Assembly (NCBI GenBank): GCA_027314025.1
Contig: DAHVCP010000045.1
Span: forward strand, 1-35,686
Direction of reading: 5' to 3'
Length of the DNA: 35,686 bases
Source of the DNA: Acidobacteriota bacterium
GTDB taxonomy: Bacteria > Acidobacteriota > Terriglobia > Terriglobales > SCQP01
The position numbers and the translations under genes are program-made. Of the stretch, positions 8,042 to 14,982 are shown piece by piece (position 1 is the first letter of the stretch; every line of letters starts with the position of its first letter). Below the pieces are notes generated by a model. The model saw only the letters and a list, made by a program, of their open reading frames with translations, was not told the DNA's origin and made no database searches.

Positions 8042-8603
8042 GAGCCGACTGCGGCTCCGCGGCTTGGGGCGGCGGGGTGGGCCCGGCGGCGCGCCGCTGC
8101 GCATCGGCGGCGGCTTTGGGCCGGGCCGCGTCAGCGGCGGCGCCCGCCGCTTCGGCCAGTGCGGCGCGCACGGAGGCGAGGATTTGCACGTAGCCGGTGC
8201 AACGGCAGATGTTGCCGCTCAGGGCGGCTTGGATTTCGCCGTCGCTGGGATCGGGGTTGCCATCCAGCAGCGCCTTGGCCGCCATCACCATGCCCGGCGT
8301 GCAGAAGCCGCACTGCGCGCCGCCCATGCGGCCGAAAGCTCGCTGCAAGGCGGTGAGGCGCCCGTCGGTGGCGATGCCCTCGATGGTGGTGATGTCGGCG
8401 CCGTCACAGCCGGCGGCGAGCAGGGTGCAAGCCAGGGCGGGCTGGCCGTTCACCAGCACGGTGCAGGCGCCGCAACTGGAATCGTCACAACCGCATTTCG
8501 TTCCCGTCAGGCGAAGATGCTCGCGCAGCGCCTCGAGCAGCAGCGTCGCCGGATCGAGTTCGAGCCGGCGGGGCTGGCCGTTGACGGTGAACGCCGTGAT
8601 CAT
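8034..8603 (-). CDS. hcrC: 4-Hydroxybenzoyl-CoA reductase-type [2Fe-2S] subunit (gamma)
   Basis: A 189-residue small subunit with two [2Fe-2S] clusters. The plant-type ferredoxin cluster uses C39, C44, C47 and C59 (motif GCDDSSCGACTV). The second, helical-domain cluster uses C98 and C101 (QCGFCTPGM) and C133 and C135 (NICRCTGY). An additional C37 is present. The conserved core ends near residue 155 and is followed by about 35 residues rich in Ala, Pro and Gln, which is longer than the usual ~160-residue subunit. Its ATG overlaps the TPR gene stop codon by 4 bases (ATGA), and its own stop overlaps the large-subunit start, so the three genes are probably translationally coupled. It passes electrons between the FAD/Fe-S subunit and the molybdenum site. 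Confidence 0.85.
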   Translation of the reverse strand: MITAFTVNGQPRRLELDPATLLLEALREHLRLTGTKCGCDDSSCGACTVLVNGQPALACTLLAAGCDGADITTIEGIATDGRLTALQRAFGRMGGAQCGFCTPGMVMAAKALLDGNPDPSDGEIQAALSGNICRCTGYVQILASVRAALAEAAGAAADAARPKAAADAQRRAAGPTPPPQAAEPQSAHG

Positions 8604-9817
8604 GAGGGACCGGCGAGGCCGGGCTGGCGCTCCATTTCCGCCAGCATGGCCTTCAGACGCGGCCGCAGCCGCGGATCGGCCTGCCCCAGCGCCGCGGCGT
8701 GCCGCGCCGCCGCCAGGGCCGCCTGCGCTTCGCCCAACGCCCGCCGCGCCAGCGCCAAGTTGGCGTGGTTTTCGGGATCGTCGGGATGGGCGGCGATGGC
8801 CTGCTCGATCAGCGGGATGGCGCGGTCGGGATGATTGGCCAGCAGCAGGCTGGCGGCGGCGTCCTTCAGGACCGTCGCGGCGGCCGGCTGGAGGCGCAGG
8901 GCCATTTGGTAATAGAAGACCGCTTGGTCGTGCTCGCCCTGGGCGCGATGGGCGTCGCCCAGGGCGGCCCAGGAGCGGTAGTCGTTGGGCGCCAGATTGG
9001 TGGCGCGAGCCGCCAGCGGGAGCGCCTCCGCGCCCGCGCCCTGGCGCGCCAGAACGGCGGCCAGCGCCGCGTGCGCCAGGCCGTCATCTTCGTCGGCGTG
9101 GATGGCGCTGCCCAGCAGCTCGACGGCGCGGCGGATGAAGGCGTCCTGCTCCGGCTCGCCCAGGCGTCCGGATTCGGCCCACAGCGCCAGGCCCAGCTCG
9201 CGGGCGGCATCGTTGTCCAGCAACGGAATGCCTTCCAGCAGCTTGAGCACGGTGGCGGTGCGGTGGCCGGAGAGCAGCTCCAGGGCCACGGCGGCACGGG
9301 CGGCGGCGAGAAAGAAATCCAGCTCCAGGGCGCGGACTTGCGCCCGCTGCGGATCGCTGTGGTCGGGCGTGAAGGAGGCGATGAACCACAGCAGCGCCGC
9401 GAAGGAACGGCTGCGCAGGTCTTCGAACGACCGCGTCAGCGGCGCGGGCACTTCCCGGTCGCAGGCTTTGGCGGCGGCTTCCAGCAGCAGATACAACAGG
9501 TGATGGCCTTCGCCTCCGGAAACCTCGCGCTTGACCGTGCGGGCGCGATGGCCGGGGCGGCGTACGGTCAGGCTGCCGGCGATTTCGGCGCCGGCGCTGA
9601 TGGCGATCTCCAGTTCGGTAATGTCCTCGCCATCGCCGCCCTGCGCGGGAGCGGCGGCGCGCTCCGCACGCGCGGGAGCCAGGTTGACGCCGCAGCGTTC
9701 CAGCCAGCGCCGCAACAGCACCTCCAATCCGGCGGCGGCAATTTCGGGTAGCGGCAGCGCCGTGGCGAAGACGGCGGGATCGGCGGCGATGCTGGTGGAA
9801 CGAAGATAGACGGGCAT
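8600..9817 (-). CDS. TPR-repeat protein inside the aromatic operon
   Basis: A 405-residue cytosolic protein without signal peptide or membrane segment. Roughly residues 250-400 form tandem tetratricopeptide repeats; clear units include RSWAALGDAHRAQGEHDQA and ENHANLALARRALGEAQAA. The N-terminal 250 residues are not a family I recognise; they include a W/L-rich helix (LLRRWLERCGV) and a beta-like segment around residue 90. The ATG at 9817 was chosen because it has GGAAAG upstream and avoids an arginine-rich overlap with the preceding gene. Its stop overlaps the ATG of the [2Fe-2S] subunit, which implies stoichiometric or chaperone-like work with the molybdenum enzyme or the oxygenase. No role can be read from sequence alone. 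Confidence 0.75.
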   Translation of the reverse strand: MPVYLRSTSIAADPAVFATALPLPEIAAAGLEVLLRRWLERCGVNLAPARAERAAAPAQGGDGEDITELEIAISAGAEIAGSLTVRRPGHRARTVKREVSGGEGHHLLYLLLEAAAKACDREVPAPLTRSFEDLRSRSFAALLWFIASFTPDHSDPQRAQVRALELDFFLAAARAAVALELLSGHRTATVLKLLEGIPLLDNDAARELGLALWAESGRLGEPEQDAFIRRAVELLGSAIHADEDDGLAHAALAAVLARQGAGAEALPLAARATNLAPNDYRSWAALGDAHRAQGEHDQAVFYYQMALRLQPAAATVLKDAAASLLLANHPDRAIPLIEQAIAAHPDDPENHANLALARRALGEAQAALAAARHAAALGQADPRLRPRLKAMLAEMERQPGLAGPS

Positions 9818-9837
9818 GGAGTTCGCTTTCCGCGCGC

Positions 9838-10608
9838 TCAGGCGGGCCGCCCCACGGGCGCGGCCCAGGCCGGCGGGCGCTTTTCCAGAAAGGCCCGCAC
9901 GCCTTCGCGCGCATCCTCCAATTTTGGCAGCTCGCGGCGGTAAATGTTCTCGGTTTCGGCCAGGGCGGCGAGAAAGCCCTCCCCGCGCACGGCGCGGCGG
10001 GCGATGGGCAGGATCTGCGGCGAGAGCGCCAGCCATTGGGCGCGATGCGCGGCCGCGGCGGCTTCCAGTTCCGCGGCGGGCACGGCGCGGTCAATCAGTC
10101 CCGTGATGGCGGCCTCCGCCGCGGGAATGCGGCGGCCGGTCAGGATCCAGTCCCAGGCCCGGCGCAGGCCGACCATGGGGGGCAAAAGGACGCTGGCGAC
10201 CGGCGGGAAGCTACCCACCTGAATTTCCGGAAAGCCGAACTCGGCATCCTCGGCGGCGATGACCGCGTCGCAGAAGCAGGCCAGCTCCGCGCCACCGCCC
10301 AGCGCCGGCCCGCGCACGGCGGCCAGGGTGAGGAAGCGGGCGGCATGAAGGCAGCGGAAAATCGCATGGAAGCCGCCGAGCATGCCTTCCGCCCGCTCCG
10401 GCATGTGTTCGGCGACATCCACGCCGGCGGAAAACGCCCGGCATTCCTCGGCGGCCTCGAACTGCACGATGCGCACCTCGGGCCCCGCGGCCTCCAGCGC
10501 GGCGACGATTTCTCGCGCCAGCTCGAGAGTGATCACGTTCAGCGGCGGATGCGCCAGGCGCAGCCGGAGCAAGGGGCCTTCGTTGGCGATTTGCAGTGGC
10601 GTGGCCAT
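9838..10608 (-). CDS. Crotonase-family hydratase resembling cyclohexa-1,5-diene-1-carbonyl-CoA hydratase
   Basis: A 256-residue enoyl-CoA hydratase/isomerase-fold enzyme. The oxyanion-hole segments are FSAGVDVAEHMPE and AAVRGPALGGGAELA; the second acidic position lies in FGFPEIQVG. The combination of VDVAEHMPE, the segment FPPVASVLLPP and the ending REGVRAFLEKRPPAW looks more like the dienoyl-CoA hydratase (Dch) family of anaerobic benzoyl-CoA degradation (about 258 residues) than fatty-acid enoyl-CoA hydratases. That similarity is from memory of the family and was not computed. It sits between the BoxB-like oxygenase (47-base gap) and the TPR gene (20-base gap). It may hydrate or open a ring-derived unsaturated or epoxide CoA ester. 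Fold certain, substrate uncertain. Confidence 0.75.
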   Translation of the reverse strand: MATPLQIANEGPLLRLRLAHPPLNVITLELAREIVAALEAAGPEVRIVQFEAAEECRAFSAGVDVAEHMPERAEGMLGGFHAIFRCLHAARFLTLAAVRGPALGGGAELACFCDAVIAAEDAEFGFPEIQVGSFPPVASVLLPPMVGLRRAWDWILTGRRIPAAEAAITGLIDRAVPAAELEAAAAAHRAQWLALSPQILPIARRAVRGEGFLAALAETENIYRRELPKLEDAREGVRAFLEKRPPAWAAPVGRPA

Positions 10609-10655
10609 GGGAGGAGCGTCGTCTAGGCGGGCCGAAGGCTATCGCGGCGGCGGCA

Positions 10656-11798
10656 TTAAACCTGCGACCATTTGGCCTCGGCGCCCTTGGGTTCGATCCA
10701 ATCCTTGTCGGCGGTCAGCATGGCGTTGACCGCGGTGCGGTCGGCGGGTTGCGGCAGCACCGCGGCGAGATGGCGCGCGTACTCCGCTTCCTCCAGCGGC
10801 TCGCCGGTGACGCTGAAGCGCTGTCCGGCGAACTGGCCGATGTGGCGGTTGAACTTGACGTCCGGGGTGTACAGCTTGGGCTGCTCCGCGGGGAGCAGGC
10901 GGTTCAGCGATTGGATCAGCCCGTTGACCTCTTGATAGTACAAATTGCGGGCGGAGTCGTTCAGCATGTCCAAGGCGGCCGACTGGGCGTTGGTGTGCTC
11001 GTCATAGCGGCCCTTCAGTCCCCACAAATACGCCCAGTGGGCGGAGGAGGAAAAATCCGTGCCGAACAAGTCGAAGGCCGTGGGGATCCACTTGTTGAAA
11101 TATTTCTGGATGTACGACAGCGGAATGCGGCCGCGCCGCACGATGCGGCGCAGGCCGTCGTTGCCCGTGCCCAGGTGGAAGGACTCCTCCTTCAGCATGG
11201 GCACCATGCTCTGCGCCAACGGCGCGAAGCCGGAATGGCTGAGCATTTGCAGCTGGAATTTTCCGTCGCGGTCAATGAACTGGGTGTAGGTGTAGAAATC
11301 CAGCCAATTTTCCACGTTCTCGTTGAAGGAGCCGAGCAGGCGCTCGGAGTTGAAGGCGCGGCGCTCCAGCAGTTTCTGCGCCTCGATGCGCCCCGCATGG
11401 CCGAAGTGGCCGAGCAGCAGATGGCACATCTGGTAGCCATGGCGCATCTCCTCGGTCATCACCCGGGCCAGCGCCTTGCGGTCGTATTCGGTCGGGGCGC
11501 CGGCGAACAGGTTGCGCTGCTGCTCGACCGATGCGAATTCGGTGTCGCCTTGGTAGACGATCAGGTTCAGCAGGGCGTCCTGCGCGCGCTGGTCGGGGAC
11601 TTGGCGGACGCGCTGCCAGCGGTTCTGGCCGCGGTAGGCGCCGAACTCGATCTCGTTGCTGTGCAGCGGTCCGTATTTGGCCTCGAATTGGTACTGCTGC
11701 AGTTCCGGATAGTCGAGGCCGATGTCCGACTGCCATACGCGGAAAAGATCCACCCAGTCGTCGAAGGTGGCGATTTTATTGGCGCGTTTGACCAGCAT
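10656..11798 (-). CDS. boxB: BoxB-like diiron oxygenase (benzoyl-CoA epoxidase catalytic subunit family)
   Basis: A 380-residue protein of the PaaA/BoxB diiron monooxygenase group, whose known member inserts oxygen as a 2,3-epoxide into benzoyl-CoA. Recognisable core blocks are YQGDTEFASVEQQ, TEEMRHGYQM, LLERR, FIDRDGKFQL and LKEESFHLGTG. They give the ferritin-like ligand set E87, E117, H120, D176 or D178, E205 and H208. It is about 90 residues shorter than the roughly 470-residue Azoarcus BoxB and lacks much of that protein's N-terminal region. AAGGAG stands 7 bases before the ATG. Gaps to neighbours are 19 bases (aldehyde dehydrogenase) and 47 bases (Dch-like gene). No BoxA reductase gene is in the window, so its electron donor is unknown. 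A substrate other than benzoyl-CoA is possible. Confidence 0.8.
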   Translation of the reverse strand: MLVKRANKIATFDDWVDLFRVWQSDIGLDYPELQQYQFEAKYGPLHSNEIEFGAYRGQNRWQRVRQVPDQRAQDALLNLIVYQGDTEFASVEQQRNLFAGAPTEYDRKALARVMTEEMRHGYQMCHLLLGHFGHAGRIEAQKLLERRAFNSERLLGSFNENVENWLDFYTYTQFIDRDGKFQLQMLSHSGFAPLAQSMVPMLKEESFHLGTGNDGLRRIVRRGRIPLSYIQKYFNKWIPTAFDLFGTDFSSSAHWAYLWGLKGRYDEHTNAQSAALDMLNDSARNLYYQEVNGLIQSLNRLLPAEQPKLYTPDVKFNRHIGQFAGQRFSVTGEPLEEAEYARHLAAVLPQPADRTAVNAMLTADKDWIEPKGAEAKWSQV

Positions 11799-11817
11799 GG
11801 CGAACTCCTTGGCGCGA

Positions 11818-13305
11818 TCAATTCTCCAAATTGACCCAGACGGTTTTGGTTTCCGTGTATAGATCCAGTGCGGGGCGGCCCAACTCGCGGCCGAAGCCGC
11901 TCTGGCGGAAGCCGCCGAAGGGGGCGGCGGGATCGTACTGGTTGTAAGTGTTGATCCACACGGTGCCCGCCTTGAGGGCGCGGGCGGCGCGGTGGGCGAG
12001 CGCCAAGTCCCGCGTCCAGACGCCGGCGGCGAGGCCGTAGCTGGTGGCGTTGGCGCGGGCGATGGCGTCGTCGAAATCGCTGAAGTCCATCGTGGCTAGG
12101 ACCGGGCCGAAGATTTCCTCGCGAACGATGGCCATATCGGGCTGGGCTTGATCGAAGATCGTGGGGGAAAGGAAATAGCCGCGCTCGTGGCCGGGCACGC
12201 TGGCGCGCTCGCCGCCGATGGCCAATTGCGCGCCTTCCCGCCGGCCGGTGGCGATGTAGCCGAGCACGCGGTCCAACTGTTCCTGGCTGACCAGCGGGCC
12301 CAGTTTGGTCTTGGGGTGCATCGGGTCGCCGGGGGCGAGGCGGCGGGCGCGGTCCAGCAGCTTGGCTAGAAAGACGTCGTGAATGCGCCGGTCCACTAGC
12401 AGCCGGCTGCCGGCGGCGCAGACCTCGCCCTTGCCATAAAAAATGGCGTTGTAGGCGCCGCGGGCCGCGGCATCGAGATCGGCGTCGGGAAAGACGATGT
12501 TCGGCGATTTGCCGCCGAGCTCCAGGGAAACGCGCTTGTTGCTGCTGGCCGCCAGGCGCATGACTTCGTGTCCGACGGCGGTCGAGCCGGTGAAGGCGAT
12601 CTTGTCCACCAAGGGATGGGTGGCCAGCGCGGCGCCGGCGGTGGGGCCGTAGCCGGGCAGGACGCTCCACACGCCGGGCGGAAAGCCGGCCTCGGCGGCG
12701 AGTTCGCCCAGGCGCAGCGCGGTCAGCGGCGTTTGCTCCGCGGGCTTGTGCAGCACCACGCAGCCGCAGGCCAGCGCCGGCGCCAGCTTCCAGCTGGCGA
12801 GCAGGAGGGGAAAGTTCCACGGCGTGATGGCCGCGACCACGCCGACCGGCTCGCGCTGCGTGTAGGCGTGGAAAGGGCCGCTGACGGGCAGGACCGCGCC
12901 TTCGATCTTGTCCGCCCAACCGGCGTAGTAGTCGAATACCGCGGCGGTCATGGGCAGGTCAATCTGCCGCGATTCGAAGATCGGCTTGCCGTTGTTGCGC
13001 GTCTCCAACTCCGCTAGCTCGTCGGCATGGCGTTCGATCAGCTCCGCCAGGCGGCGCAGCAGGCGGCCGCGGTCGCGCGCCGAGAGCTTGGCCCAGGTGC
13101 CGGAGTCCAGGGCGTCGCGGGCGCGCTGGGCGGCGGCGTCTACGTCGGCGGCGTCGGCTTCGGCGACCTGGGCCAGCGGCTGCCCGGTGGCGGGGTTGTG
13201 CACGGCGAAGGTCCGGCCCGAGGCGGCGGGCGCGGGCTCGCCGGCCAGCCACAGCGGCCAGGCGCGGTCGGCGGGGTTGCGGGCGGCGGTGGTTTCGCTG
13301 GCCAT
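11818..13305 (-). CDS. NAD(P)-dependent aldehyde dehydrogenase
   Basis: A 495-residue cytosolic enzyme of the class 1/2 aldehyde dehydrogenase family. The catalytic set is complete: N164 in TPWNFPL, K187 in LHKPAEQT, the nucleotide-binding FTGSTAVG around residues 238-245, general base E262 in LELGGKSP and nucleophile C296 in GEVCAAGSR. The C-terminal PFGGFRQSGFGRELG is typical. In the Box pathway ring cleavage yields a CoA-linked semialdehyde that BoxD oxidises; this enzyme is placed to do the same job but belongs to the betaine/retinal-type group, so the name BoxD is not used. It lies 25 bases after the enoyl-CoA hydratase and 19 bases before the BoxB-like gene. Confidence 0.88.
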   Translation of the reverse strand: MASETTAARNPADRAWPLWLAGEPAPAASGRTFAVHNPATGQPLAQVAEADAADVDAAAQRARDALDSGTWAKLSARDRGRLLRRLAELIERHADELAELETRNNGKPIFESRQIDLPMTAAVFDYYAGWADKIEGAVLPVSGPFHAYTQREPVGVVAAITPWNFPLLLASWKLAPALACGCVVLHKPAEQTPLTALRLGELAAEAGFPPGVWSVLPGYGPTAGAALATHPLVDKIAFTGSTAVGHEVMRLAASSNKRVSLELGGKSPNIVFPDADLDAAARGAYNAIFYGKGEVCAAGSRLLVDRRIHDVFLAKLLDRARRLAPGDPMHPKTKLGPLVSQEQLDRVLGYIATGRREGAQLAIGGERASVPGHERGYFLSPTIFDQAQPDMAIVREEIFGPVLATMDFSDFDDAIARANATSYGLAAGVWTRDLALAHRAARALKAGTVWINTYNQYDPAAPFGGFRQSGFGRELGRPALDLYTETKTVWVNLEN

Positions 13306-13330
13306 GGGTGCGGGGGCGGCGCCGGCGCCG

Positions 13331-14146
13331 CTATTTGCCTTTGAACTCGGCTTGGCGCTTTTCGGCGTAGGCGGTCAAGCCCTCATGCGCATCCTCGCTG
13401 GTGAACAGCAGCTGTTGCAGTTCCCGCTCCAGGCCGAGCGCTTCGGCCAGGGGCACCTCGGCGCCGGTTTGCACCGCGCGTTTGATGCGGCCGACGGCGC
13501 GGGAGGCTTTGTTGGGCGGGCAGAACTGCCGCGCGTAATCCAGCACCTGGGGCAGAAAATCCTGGCGGTCGAAAATGTCCTGCACCAACCCCAGTTCCTG
13601 CGCCTCATCGAAGGAGAACGTGCGGCCGGTGACCATCAGTTCCAGGGCCCGGGCCTTGCCGATGGCGCGGGCCAGGCGCTGCGTGCCGCCGGTGCCCGGC
13701 AGCACGCCCAGCGTGACCTCCGGCAGGCCGATCTTGCCGGCGTCGCGGCGGGCGATGCGCAGGTCGCAGGCCAGGGCGATCTCCAGGCCCCCGCCGACCG
13801 TGTGGCCGTTGAGCGCGGCGATCACCAGCTTGGGAGTTTGCTCCAGGCGTTGCAGGGTCTCATTGGCATGGAGGCAGAAATAATACTTGAACTGCGGCGG
13901 GACCGTGGCCAGCATGCGGATGTTGGCGCCGGCGGAGAAAAACTTTTCTCCCGCGCCGGTCAGCACCACGACGTGAATGCCGTCGTCGAAGCGGGCGCGC
14001 AGAATGGCTTCATCCAGGTCCCGCATCATTTCATAGGTGTAGGTGTTGGCCGGCGGATCGGCCATGGTCAGGATGGCGATGCCGCCGTCGGCGCGGTACT
14101 GGACCAGTTTCTGGGTGGCGGTTTCGGGGGCGGTGACGGTAGCCAT
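13331..14146 (-). CDS. Enoyl-CoA hydratase/isomerase family protein
   Basis: A 271-residue single-domain crotonase. The oxyanion-hole segments are FFSAGANIRM and AALNGHTVGGGLEIA. The two catalytic acidic positions are present in GGGLEIA and GLPEVTLG, as in true hydratases. The tail HEGLTAYAEKRQAEFKGK is normal for beta-oxidation enzymes. AAGGAG before the ATG overlaps the tetR stop codon, so the two are one transcript with a 9-base gap. It could carry out a beta-oxidation hydration of the ring-opened dicarboxylyl-CoA. Together with the second crotonase in the operon it may also stand in for the missing two-domain BoxC lyase; that is a hypothesis. Confidence 0.85.
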   Translation of the reverse strand: MATVTAPETATQKLVQYRADGGIAILTMADPPANTYTYEMMRDLDEAILRARFDDGIHVVVLTGAGEKFFSAGANIRMLATVPPQFKYYFCLHANETLQRLEQTPKLVIAALNGHTVGGGLEIALACDLRIARRDAGKIGLPEVTLGVLPGTGGTQRLARAIGKARALELMVTGRTFSFDEAQELGLVQDIFDRQDFLPQVLDYARQFCPPNKASRAVGRIKRAVQTGAEVPLAEALGLERELQQLLFTSEDAHEGLTAYAEKRQAEFKGK

Positions 14147-14155
14147 GCGGTCTCC

Positions 14156-14800
14156 TTAGGAACGGGCTGGGCGGCGGCGGCGAACGGTGGGCGCGGCGCC
14201 GCGCAGGAAAATGGCGCAGATCTGCTCCCCCAGGACGGCGGCGCCGGGGTCGCGCTTTGGCTGGTGCCAGGTGTAGATCCAATTGAGCATGCCGAACAGG
14301 CTCATCACCGCCACCCGCGGCGCCAGGGCCGGCGGCAGCGGCAGGGCGGTGACGATTTCCCGGGCCAGTTGGTAATAGTCATGCTTGAGGGCGGCAATGG
14401 CGCGCAGATAGTCGCCGCTCAGCACCTCGTCCTCATGCGTCAGCACGGTCATCCACGGTCGGTGCGCGAGGAAGGTCTCCAGGTGGCTGGCGACGAAGGC
14501 GCGCAGGCGGGCCTCGGGCGGCAGCTCCGGTGGAGTGGCGGCGCGGGCGGCGGAGATGACGGTCTGGAAGGCGTGCCGCTGCACCAGGAACAGCAGTTCT
14601 TGCTTGCTGTGAAAGTAGTGGTACAACCCAGCCAGGCTGGCGCCACAGCGCCGCGAGAGATCGCGGATGCTGGTCGCCGCGTATCCCTGCTCGGCGAATA
14701 GCTCCGCCGCAGCGTGCAGAATCTCGCCCAAGCGGCGGTCAAAGGGAGTGGCGTCCGGTGGTGCGGGAGCGAGCGCGACGGCAGCGAAGGCGGCGGGCAT
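14156..14800 (-). CDS. TetR-family transcriptional regulator of the aromatic operon
   Basis: A 214-residue regulator. The N-terminal DNA-binding domain runs from about residue 24 to 72 with the helix-turn-helix TSIRDLSRRCGASLAGLY and the conserved HYFHSKQELL that follows. The C-terminal ligand domain resembles that of acyl-CoA-sensing repressors (FadR/PaaR-type), including MTVLTHEDEVLSGDYL. The first 20 residues are Ala/Pro-rich, so the true start may lie slightly inside; no strong ribosome-binding site was found. It is the first gene of a nine-gene run and lies 38 bases downstream of a palindrome next to a -10 box, which suggests it represses its own operon until an aromatic acyl-CoA accumulates. 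Ligand is inferred from context only. Confidence 0.85.
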   Translation of the reverse strand: MPAAFAAVALAPAPPDATPFDRRLGEILHAAAELFAEQGYAATSIRDLSRRCGASLAGLYHYFHSKQELLFLVQRHAFQTVISAARAATPPELPPEARLRAFVASHLETFLAHRPWMTVLTHEDEVLSGDYLRAIAALKHDYYQLAREIVTALPLPPALAPRVAVMSLFGMLNWIYTWHQPKRDPGAAVLGEQICAIFLRGAAPTVRRRRPARS

Positions 14801-14837
14801 CAGCGTGGATGGGCGGCGGCCGGCGCCGCCGTCGGTG

Positions 14838-14862
14838 CGAACGTTCGTTCGGTTCGATTATA
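14838..14862 (-). promoter_or_regulatory. Probable promoter -10 box and TetR operator of the aromatic operon
   Basis: Read on the minus strand, a perfect -10 hexamer TATAAT lies at 14862-14857. A 10-base perfect palindrome CGAACGTTCG follows at 14847-14838, where transcription would begin, with a further CGAAC half site on its upstream side. A repressor bound here would block initiation. No convincing -35 box is present at 17 bases, which fits a regulated promoter. It sits 38 bases before the tetR start codon. Confidence 0.55.
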
Positions 14863-14982
14863 GGCGCAAGGCCGGACCGGGATCCAGGGACGGGGCGGCC
14901 GCCACGCCACGAAGGCGGCGTTGATCCCCGGCCTTCCCCGCCGCGGCCGCTGGGTCCGCGGCCGGTGCGGATGCGGCGCGGG

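Noticed and set aside
5492-8104. Calling the molybdenum enzyme a xanthine dehydrogenase
   Set aside because: Its FAD subunit carries the four-cysteine insert of 4-hydroxybenzoyl-CoA reductase and the neighbours are acyl-CoA enzymes, not purine genes.
11818-13305. Naming the aldehyde dehydrogenase BoxD
   Set aside because: Its motifs fit the betaine/retinal-type group; only the context suggests a BoxD-like task.
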